A DNA stretch of 24,643 nt from Baffinella frigidus. Lineage: Eukaryota; Cryptophyceae; Cryptomonadales; Baffinellaceae. Location of the stretch: NCBI GenBank assembly GCA_026770585.1, contig MU647277.1, positions 56,250 through 80,892 of the forward strand, given 5' to 3'. How positions within the stretch are numbered: the first letter of the stretch is position 1; every line of letters starts with the position of its first letter. Under the pieces are notes generated by a model, which worked only from the letters and a program-made list of their open reading frames with translations, ran no database searches and was not told the origin of the DNA. The translations under genes and the position numbers were made by a program. Shown here one piece after another: positions 12,401-23,100 of the stretch.

Positions 12401-15400
12401 CAGGTTTAGGGTTGAGCGTTTAGGGTTGNNNNNNNNNNNNNNNNNNNNNNNNNNNNNNNNNNNNNNNNNNNNNNNNNNNNNNNNNNNNNNNNNNNNNNNN
12501 NNNNNNNNNNNNNNNNNNNNNNNNNNNNNNNNNNNNNNNNNNNNNNNNNNNNNNNNNNNNNNNNNNNNNNNNNNNNNNNNNNNNNNNNNNNNNNNNNNNN
12601 NNNNNNNNNNNNNNNNNNNNNNNNNNNNNNNNNNNNNNNNNNNNNNNNNNNNNNNNNNNNNNNNNNNNNNNNNNNNNNNNNNNNNNNNNNNNNNNNNNNN
12701 NNNNNNNNNNNNNNNNNNNNNNNNNNNNNNNNNNNNNNNNNNNNNNNNNNNNNNNNNNNNNNNNNNNNNNNNNNNNNNNNNNNNNNNNNNNNNNNNNNNN
12801 NNNNNNNNNNNNNNNNNNNNNNNNNNNNNNNNNNNNNNNNNNNNNNNNNNNNNNNNNNNNNNNNNNNNNNNNNNNNNNNNNNNNNNNNNNNNNNNNNNNN
12901 NNNNNNNNNNNNNNNNNNNNNNNGGGTTTGGGGTTTGGGGTTTGGGGTTTGGTGTTTGGTGTTTGGGGTTTGGGGTTTCGGGTATGGAGTTTCGGGAACA
13001 GGGTTCAGGGTGTAGGGGTTACCAGCGGCGCAAGCGTCACAGAGGGTGCGTCGTACGAAAACACCTGCCCATCACAGAGTCCTTTAGGTTATGAGGCATC
13101 ATAGCAAGCGACCTTTCTTACTACCGAAACGGCCGCCATGCATGCGCCCTACCACTTAGCAGCCACCGGGGGCTTCACGGATACAGTCCATCTAAACGAT
13201 TTGTACTGGAATCTTATCCACTGCCCTGGGTTCCAACCGGAATTTCGCCTTGAATTCAAGGCGAAAAGGAACTCGGCCGCTGCTAAGTTCATCCGGGAAC
13301 ATGTTTAATTTTAAGGGAAATGGCCTATCAAACTGGATTCTGGCCCCAATTAAATTTACTGAGGGCCCTAATTAACCTTGGTCCAACTCCTATGAACAAA
13401 TAGGGATCCATTTTATATTAAATTCAAACATGCCCCCGGATTCAAGTGGCCAGGGGGAGAAGAGGACCTCGGGGCGCGAGAAGTTGCGGGCAAAGTCAGC
13501 GGCGAGCGACACCACGAGCCCGAGCGAATTCCCGCCCCTGGCCCCGCCCGCCCGGCAGCGCAGTGCCGAGTCCGAATCCCACCTGAGCGAGCGAGAGAGC
13601 GTAACTGCACTGAAAGGGCCTACCCACCCATGGACCGAGGCCACACAGCGGGCTACGAAGGGATTTTCGGCCCACATCGGCCACCTTTCCGTTGCCTTAT
13701 CTGTAGGAACCCCCCTATGTCCCTACGCCATCGCTTGCTGTATGGTCCTATATCTTATCGCGTATGGGTTATTCACGAAATCACTCCGTAGTCCGCTGTG
13801 TGGTTAGGCTTAGGATTTAAAGATTCAGCTTCGAGTTTGGGGGCTGCAGGTTGGGAAAGCATACGTGGAGGACACGGTGGCGGTCCCCCCAACCCTAAAC
13901 CCCCAAACCTTAACCCTAAACCCTACCAACCCTGAACCCTTTCGAGGACTGCCACTGTACCAAAGTTACTTCGTGTTAAGGCGCATAGCCTCATTGACCA
14001 CTCATCTCTTGGGTTGAGAGTAATAAAGAAGAAGAGGAAGAAGAAGAAGAAAAAGAAGAAGGGGCAGAAGAAGGGGAGGGGGGCGCATACGACGAGGACA
14101 CGGCAGCGGTCCCCCCAACCCTCACCCCCATCGAGCGATCCGCCGTGCCCCAGTTACCCCCGGTGAGGAAGAGGGGGAGGGGGGCGGAGGACGCGGGGCC
14201 GTTGGTTGTAAGGTTGGCGGTGAGGAGCGGGGGGAGGATGTTCCACGCGTCCTGGTTTAAGGTTTGGGATTTAGGGGTTAGGAGTTTTGGTGTGGGGTCT
14301 GGGGTTTAAGGGTTGGGATTTATGGTTTAGGTTTTAGGGTTTAGGGTTTAGGGTTTAGGGTTTAGGGCTTAGGGTTCAGGGTTTAGGGTTTGGGGTTTAG
14401 GGTTTAGGGTTTGGGGTTCAGGGTTTAGGACCTGCAGCGTCCCTGCTTGGCGCGCAGCCGTCACCTGGGTTAGGGGTTAGAGGTTAGGGTTGAGGGTTCA
14501 GTGTTTGGGGTTCAGTTGGGTTCAAGATTTGGGGGTCAGCTTGGTTCAGTAGGTTCAAAATGGTTCAGTATGGTTGTTTGGGGTTAGGGTACCGGGTACC
14601 GGGTTTGGGGGTTGGACTGTTACCGCGGCCGGGAGGGTCCTCCCGACGGAAGCGGCTACTCTGCACTCCACCAGCGAGTCGCTCCGCCACTGCGTCGCCT
14701 CACACGCGGTCCCCCCTCCCCTCCCGCGTGCCGTGACCCCCCACGCGCCGTACCCAGCGCCCGCGACCGTAGCGACCCACCCCCCCACGGATGCCCCGGC
14801 GGAATGGTTTCCGAGAACGCCTGCTGGCAGAGGGGGCGCAAACGAGAACGCGTCGGAGAGCGTGGAGGTTGTCACGCCTGCGGTCGCGAGGGAAAGTGGG
14901 TTCAGAGCACTTCGTGGTCCATTTACAATATAGACTATAAACGGTATTACACGCTTGGGGTTTGGGGTTTGGGGTTTAGGGGTTAGGGTTTAGGGTGCAG
15001 GGTTCAGCCGTAAATGCGCAGTTCAGGTCACGCATGGGGAGAGTAACGCGTCTGGGGGGGTTGAGGAATCATCAACTACACCCTAGGCGGTGGCGACCGC
15101 CTAGGGTTTAGATCAACTTTAGACCAGAGCGGCCGCTCGTAACGCGGCTTCACGCACCACAGCTAGCTAACAGATTGATAGGGTAACGTCCTGAAAACCG
15201 GGTAGGTAGGCCTACGGTATTGCCTACGGTAGGCCGTAGAGCCCCTAGGACCTAGTGTTTCCTAGGACCCCCCCTAGGCCCCTACGGCCTACCGTAGGCA
15301 ATACCGTAGGCTCAACTACCCGGTTTTCAGGACGTTGGCCTATGTAGATGTGGAAATGACTCTACCTGCGGTGACGACGACGCGGGGGGTAGCAGAGCTC

Positions 15401-16995
15401 TGAACGCGCCACAGCTGGCTAATAGATATGGAAATCACTCTACCGAAAAGATGGCGCGCGTTGCGTTAGCAAGTTCGTTGATTGAGCAAAACGGTTACCT
15501 GCGGTGACGACGACTCAGAGGGTAGCAGAGGCAAATCATCAACTCATGTCCTAGGCTGTGGCGCCCGCCGCTCTCAACGCGCCACAGCTGGCTAACAGAA
15601 GTGGAAATCACTCTACCTGCGGTGACGGCGATGCGAAGGGTCGCTGCAGTGGCGCGGAGCGGGAGGCAGAGCAGCCTGGTTTCGGGTTCGGAGTTGAGCG
15701 TTGGTTTCGGGTTCGGAGGCAAGCAGGTTTGGGGGTTTCGGATTCGGAGTTAAGCAGGTATGGGGTTCAGGGGTGGGTGTTTCGTGTTTCGTGTTTAGGG
15801 TTAAGTGGTGGGGGGTTAGGGTTCATGGTTCAGGGTTCAGAGTGTAGGGGTGCAGGGTTTACGTGGTCGCGGACAGCCAGAGGGTGGACGCCGCGCCCGT
15901 CCCCCCGAAGCGCGCCGCGCCCGTCGCGTGCCCTAGTGTAGGGTTCAGGGTTCAGGGTATCGTATTTCGGGTTTCAGGCTTCAGGATAATCTTAAGGGTT
16001 TGAGGCATTTGGGGCTAGGGTTTCGGGTTTCGGTTTCGGTTTCGGTTTCGGGGTTCATGCTTCAGGATGATTATCGTTAGGGTCTCTAGAGCATTGGGGG
16101 CAGGGTTTCGGGATCATCTTCAGGGTCTAGGGCTTTGGGACTAGGCTTCGGGACTAGGGTTTGAGGGTCAAACCTTGCGCGGGGAACCCTGCCCCGGTGA
16201 GCGCCACCATCTCCGTTTGGTTGTACCTGCTTTCGGGTTAAGGGATGAGGGTTTAGAGTGCAGGGGTTAGGGTTTAGGGTTTGGGGTCTGGGGTCTGGGG
16301 TTTGGGGTTTATATGTTGTGTTTGTTGGAAACATATGGTGAATAGGGTTCAGGGTTTAGGGTGTAGGGTTTATATGGTGTGTTTGTGGGAGGCATGGCGG
16401 CGCATGTAAGATTTCAGGATTCGGGTTTCGGGTTCTGGGTTTAGGGTTTAAGGTTGCAGGTTGTACATGGGAGGCGTGGCGGCGAGGAGCGAAGGCGCGT
16501 CGACTGAGAAGAGGGGTAGCGATGTGCCGCCCTGCGTGTAGGATTTAGGGTTTAGGGTTTAGGGTTTTGGGTTTTGGGTTTTGGGTTTTGGGTTTTGGGG
16601 CTTAGGGTTTAGGGTTTAGGGTTTAGGGTTTAGGGTTTAGGGTTTAGGGTTTAGGGTTTAGGAAGGGTTTAGGGCTTAGGGCTTAGGAAGGGTTTAGGAA
16701 GGGTTTAGGGTTTAGGGCCTACCTGCTCTGCGACCGTGACGGACACGCGCAGGCTCCCCCCGCTCTCGGGAGCCACTTTACACACAAGCGACGCGTCGCC
16801 GCCCCACGCGGTGCTCTCCGCTGCCGTCCCACCCACCTAGGTTACGGTGTAGGGGTTAGAGTTTTTATTTTCGGGTTTCTGTTTTCTATTTTCGGGATTA
16901 TGGTTTTAAGTCCCGCCCACCTGAGGTGGGGTTCAGGTTGTTTTAGTGTCGGGTTTCGGATTCGGGTTGAGGGTTGAGGGTTGAGGGTTGAGGGT

Positions 16996-17028
<33 letters not shown>

Positions 17029-17073
17029 GGTTGAGGGTTGAAGGTTGAGGGTTGAGGGTTGAAGGTTGAGAGT

Positions 17074-17125
<52 letters not shown>

Positions 17126-20100
17126 TGGAGTACCCGTGCGGCGGCGCTGCTGGCCCACGCGCCGAAGCCCTTCCCCTGCACCGTCGTGCTCACAGAGAGA
17201 CCTGTAGGCAAGTTGCGAGAGCCAGCGACGATCGGCGCGTCAAAAGAGAGGACCGCACCCGCGGAGCCGAATGAAGTCGCCGCCTGCCGAAAACGATAAA
17301 AAAAATCAGCCAGATTCTCACTGTTAAGTCATGGTGCAGACAAAGCATCAAAACATGCACCAGCACATTGCAGACCCAACGAATTGAGCATTTCGGTACC
17401 GTGAGCGTGACGCCGCGGCTTCCGCAAAGCGCCGTGGGGGCGAGGCACGCGAGCGCTGAATCCGACACCCACGCGGGTTGACAGGCTATTCTCAAGTTGA
17501 CACCCGGGATCCGCGGTACAATCCCGTCAACTTCGGGGTGGAAACGCGCCCGGTCTCGCCAAATTGGTGCGCCCAAAAGAGCTAGCATTTTGGTACCGTG
17601 AGCGTGACGCCGCGGGTCCCACGGAGCGCCGCGGGTGCGTGGCACGCGAGCGCCGAGTCCGACACCCATGAAGACGCCTCGCACGCGCTCCCCCCGACGC
17701 GGCCAGCAGGCGACGTGTCGTATGCGCCCAGGTGCTCCCCGCGCATGTCCACCGCCTGGTTTCGGGTTTCGGGTTTCGGGTTCAGGGCGTAGGATTCAGG
17801 GTTTAGGGTATAGGGTTTAGGGTTAGGGGTGAGTGTTTGGAGTTTAGGGTTTAGTGTTTGGAGTTTAGGGTTTAGTGTTTAGGGTTTAGGGTTTAGGTTT
17901 CTAGAAATGGATCGTCGTGTAGGGTTAATCAAGGGTTGAGGGTGTACCGCGCCGCCCGTAGTAGCGAGGTTGGCGCCCGAGGGCCCCGGGGGGAGGACGA
18001 GCGGTGTGAGGTACGAGAAGAAGGACGCGTTGGTGGAGATCACCGCCTGCAGGCCCAGCCGCAGAGTTAAAAGTGTACGCTCGCTTCACCAAGAGGCAGG
18101 GTTTGTACCGGGAAAGAAAGGTATAATACATGTACGGACTTTAAAACTACATGTGCAGCGTTTTTTTGGGTACGGAGGAGGACGAGCGGTGTGAGGTACG
18201 AGAAGAAAGACGCGTTGGTGGTGATCGCCGCCTGCGATTCGATGGTGGCGGTTTAGAGTTTGGGGTTAGTGTTTGTGGTTAAACCTGCGATTCGATGGTG
18301 ACGGCCAGCTTGGTTTAGGATTTGGGTTCAGGATTTGGGTTTTAGGTTCAGGATTTGGGTTTTAGGGTATGGGGTTTGGGGTTTAGGGTTTAGGGTTGCC
18401 TGGGATTCGATGGTGACGGCGACGGTGAGCTGGTGCGCGTCGGCTCCAGGAGGGGTGACGCAGAGGAGGGACGAGTCTGATGTCCAGAGGGTCTCGAGGC
18501 AGGAGGACGCCCTGGTCGAAAGTTAGGGTTCAGGCTTCAGTGTTTCGGGTTTCGGGGTGAGGGTTCAGGGTTTAGGGTTTAGGGTTTGGGGTTCAGGGTT
18601 AAGGGTTTGGGGTTTACGGTTCAGGGTTTAGGGTGTGGGGTTGAGGGTGTGGGGTTTAGGATCCCACGGGTTGGGTGCTCCATACGGTAGATGTGTATGT
18701 TTAGGGCGTAAGGGCTACCAATTCCTATAAACCTTTTAGGATTTAGGGTGTAGGGGGTACCCGAGCGAGGCAGCCCGTGCCTCGGGCGCGCCGAGGATGC
18801 GGGGGTTTGAGCGCACCGGGCCGAACCCGGATCCTGCGGACAACCCGCAATATTATAATACATCCCTAATATTATTATACACCCCTAATATTATTATACA
18901 CCCCTAACCGTTGACTACTTTCACAGCGCCGAGGATGCGGGGGTTTGAGCGCACCGGGCCGAAGCCCGATCCTGGTTGAGGGTTTGAGTTTAGAGTACAG
19001 CCCTAACCCGGGGGAAACCCCCCACCGTCCCAGGGTTAACTACTCTCACAGGTGTTGTATCCCGGGGGTGGGAGCTAAACCGGGCATGGTTTGCACCGGG
19101 GAGAGGGATTAGAGTTTAGTTTTTAGTTTTTAGTTTTTAGGGTTTAGGGGTTAGATACCAGGGAGAGGAGAAATCAATGAAACGTGGGTGGGAGGGAGGG
19201 AGTTGCCTGTGAGGGTGAGGCGTGTCCCGCCGCGCGGCGGCCCGTCGTCGCGCGAGAGGGCAGGGGGCGCGGGGGGGAGGTAGCGGAGGTAGAGCGGCGA
19301 TGAGGAGAGGTTGTACTCCATGAGTCGCGCCTGGTTTGGGGTTTGGGGTTCCACTTAGCAGTCACCGGGGGCTTCACGGATACAGTCCATCTAAACTATT
19401 TGTACTAGAATCGTATCCATTTGCATTGGATTCTAACCGCATTTCTCCCGGATATCCGGGGGGAAAGGAACTCGGCCGCTGCTAAGTGGAGGGGCTCGCC
19501 GCGCCTGTCGTGTTAAGGGGAAACGGAAAGACATAAGCAACCACCCGCCCCCCCGGTGGGGTGGTGGGGGGGGGTAGTGGGGGTAGAGCGGAGATGGGGA
19601 GAGGTTGTACTCAACTGGGCGGGCCTGGTGGGGTATGGGGTTGAGGGGTTGGGGTTGAGGGTTTAGGGTTTAGGGTGAGGGAGCAGGGTGGTGCAGCCTT
19701 GACTTTCTCGCAGCAAGACGAGACGAGACCTAGCTCTGTCCGAGTAAAGTCGGGCGCGTACATGTTTCGCCCCCCTCCCCCATTTCACAGGTAGATTTCA
19801 TGGGGGGGGTTCAAAATTTACCTGTGAAATTTCGGGGGGGGGCGAAATATGTACGCGCCCAACTTTACTCGGACGGATCTAGGAGACGACAGGAGGACAC
19901 TCCTCCCCCGCGGCATTGGGCGAAAGCGAGCGGGGAAACCCTACACACGCTAACCCCCGCCCCTAACAAACACACCTTCCCAGCGTTCTGGCACCAAGAC
20001 GAGAGGAGAAGAGGGGAGACCGCCCGGGGAGGCAGCGGGAGCTCTGGTCAGCAGCAGGGGGGGTGGGGCGTGGGATCGAGGGGAAACGCTGATCTCCAAC

Positions 20101-23100
20101 TTCCAACCCCCATCAAGACACCTCCCCGTGGGCGAAGAGCAGCGCCTCGAGTGCCGAGCGAGGCAACCGTAACCCCTACCCCCTATACCGTAACCCCTCA
20201 CACTTAGGGTTTATCGTTGAGGGTTCAGGGCTCGAGGTACAGGGCGTAGGTTTTAGGGTTTAGGGTGTAGCACCTCCCCAGCGTCGTTGGCAAAGATCCG
20301 CGCCCCAAACGCGTCCGTGAAGCCCGACGTCTCGCGCAGCACCACCCCCTCGATCGCCACTACCCACACTTCCCCGCGTGTGAGCGACGCTCCCACTCTG
20401 GTTTCGGGTTTCGGGGTTAGGGGTTATGGGTGATAGGTTTAGGGTCTAGGGTTTATGGTTTATGGTTTATGGTTTATGGTTTAGGGTTAGGGTTAGGGTT
20501 AGGGTTAGGGTTAGGGTTAGGGTTAGGGTTTGGGGTTCGGGTCGAGAGGTTTATGGTTTAGGGGTGAGGGGTTACCGCGTGATAGTGACGTTACCCGACG
20601 TCTCCGCGGGGCTGGAGGGGTGGCGGGAGGAGCGGCGCGGGAGGGAGGGGGGGAGCGCGCGCGGGGAGAGCCGCGCGGTGAGGGTCAGGGAGGCGGTGGG
20701 GGATGAGGCGGTGGGTGACCTGGTTTGGGGTTTGGGTTTTGGGGTGTGGGGTTTGGGGTTTGGGGTTTGGGATGTGGGGTGTGGGGTGTGGGGTTTGGGA
20801 TGTGGGGTGTGGGGTTTGGCGTGTGGGGTGTGGGGTTTGGGGTTTGATGTTTGGGGTTTGGGGTTTGGGGTTTGGGGTTTATGGGGTTTAGGGGTTAGGG
20901 TTTAGGGTTTAGGGTTTCAGGTTTTAGGTGTTAGGTTTTGGGGGTTAGGGTTTAGGGTTTAGGGGTTAAGGTTTAGGGTTTAGGGTTTAGGGCTTAGGGG
21001 TTAGACGCTCACCAGAGGGAGGGGGGGAGGGTGAAGTCGTCGGGGAGGAGGATTTGGAGGGAGGCGTTTGGGGGGAGCGCGTTGAACGTGTGGAGCGTGG
21101 CGGTGAGCGTCACCTGTGTTCGCAACTGTCAGGCGAGGTCGACGCGAGCAGGAGGCTCAGGCGCAAGAGCCTCATTCAGGACCTGTATCGAGAGCAACAA
21201 AGAAGAAGAAGAAGAAGAAGAAGAAGAAGAGAAGGCTAGTGCAATCCACTAGTTTTTGGTGGAGTACACTAGTTTCTGGTGAGCCGGGGGAGCGCATTGA
21301 ACGTGTGGAGCGTGCATCTAAGCGTCACCTGCCAGCGTTCACGATTTCATATGGAAACACTTACGATTTACAAACTTGATTTCGATCAAAATTACTACAC
21401 GTTTGCTTTAATTTTACTGATAAAGATGCATGTGAGCGTGTGAGCGTCACCTGCGGTTAGGGTGTTAATCCGGGAACATGTTTAAGTTAACAGAAAACGA
21501 TTCCCTATTTGTTCATAGGAGTGGGACAAAGGTTAATTAGGGCCCTAAGTAAATTTAATTAGGGCCAGAATCCGGGTTGATAGGCCATTTTCTTTTAAAT
21601 TAAACATGTTGCTGGATGAGTGTAGGGTTCAGGGCATGTGAGCGTCACCTGGCAGCGTTCGCAACCGTCAGGCGAGGTCGACGCTCACCAGAGGGAGGGG
21701 GGGGGGGCAACCCTTAGGCTAGCTCGACGTGAGCAGGAGGCTAGTGCGATCTCATATGCAAACACTTATAGTCTACAAACTTGGTTCAATGAAATTTACT
21801 ACACAGAACAATCTTTATTAGAATTATTAAAGCAAACGTGTAGTAATTTTGATTGAAATCAAGTTTATAAATTATTGGTGTTTCCATATGAAATCCACTA
21901 GTTTCTGGTGTAGTACACTAGTTTCTGGCGAGCCGGGGGAGCGCGTTGAAGGTGTAGGGCGTGACGGTCAGTGTGATCTGCGATTATGGTTCAAGGTTGA
22001 GGGTTTATGGTTGAGCGTCAACCCCCCTGGTTTAAGATTCAGGGTTTATGGTTGAGCGTGACCAGTGTTCGAAAACACGGAACCCCCCCACGGAGACTTT
22101 TGCCATTGTTTCATTCTTTCCCGTGGGATATGTACCGTGCTGTTCGCAGCGAGGGAGGAGGTGGCGAAGTCAACGCGCACCGGCCGCGCATCCAGGGACA
22201 ACCCCCCCCACCCGTGCTCGCCTGACACCTGTTTAGGGTTTACGGTTTAGGATTTCGGGGTTCGTCGAGCGACAGCCTCCACAGCACATGCTCGCTCGCT
22301 CGACTAAGAAACGCAAAAACTATTCAACCGTCAAAAAAATCACAACGGTCAAAACAGTCGTACGGGGGACTCCGACCTGCCCCGCAGCGGACATGGTCTG
22401 AATCCGGAGTTCCCCGGCAGGCCCCGCCAGCGGCGCGTTGCGAATCCCATTGATCGTCACCTGCACCGTCGTCCCCGCGTCCCACTCGGAGCTATCGGGG
22501 GTCAGCTCGAGCGTGAGCGTCTCGCAGCTCTGCCACGCCCGCCTCCCACACGAAACCCGCGTCAGCCCCGCGCACCTGGTTTAGGGTTTTGGGTTTTGGG
22601 TTTAGGGTTTAGGGTTTAGGGTTTAGGGTTTAGGGTTTAGGGTTTAGTGGCTTAGGGTTTAGGGTTTAGGGTTTAGGGTTTAGGGTTTAGGGTTTAGGGT
22701 TTGGGGTTTGGAGGTTGGTGTTTGGGGTTTTAAGATTTAGGGTTGAGACCCCCCTTCCGCAGACCCCCACACGTCCGTGGCGGAAGCACTTTCGGAAGGG
22801 AGCGGGGCGCAGGCTGCCGAGCCGTTCCCGAGGACGCGCAGGCTGCCCTGGCTCGGCGCTGAGAGCGCGGAGATTGCCGGCGATGGATGCCCCGCCACCT
22901 GAAACCCGTCCGGCAGCGCGAGCCTGGTTCCGGGTTCCGGGTTTGAGGTTCCTGGGTTCCTGGGATCGGGGTGATTGGGGCCCTGAAACCCGACCGGAAG
23001 CGCGATCCTGGTTCCGAGTTTCGGGTTTGTCCGTTATGTCCTTTCGGTTCTTTCAACTCCCACCATAGGCGGACACTAGAACTTATCTGCAGACAAGCCA

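Noticed and set aside
12426-13094. 222-residue open frame on the plus strand
   Set aside because: It consists almost wholly of translated N plus GTTTGGG repeat; it is not a gene.
13430-13467. Extension of exon 24 through VLFSPWPLESGG
   Set aside because: Reading on leads into the foldback element, while the GTCCTC donor joins exon 25 in phase and recreates VFSYDAP.
16933-17211. Proteins of NPQPSTL repeats on the minus strand
   Set aside because: The repetitive part is intron 15 (TTGAGGG tract). Only the first residues belong to exon 15.
19184-19206. Extension of exon 10 to a GT donor (NSLPPTH)
   Set aside because: It leaves phase 0, but exon 11 needs phase 1, and it would break the TG-SGFG core.
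20480-20532. CRISPR array or bacterial direct repeats
   Set aside because: The repeats are head-to-tail six- or seven-base units with no spacers, and the surrounding gene has spliceosomal introns.
20462-20905. 147-residue plus-strand frame with GVWGLGFGVWG repeats
   Set aside because: It comes from GTTTGGG/GTGTGGG units of intron 7 and exon 8 read on the wrong strand.
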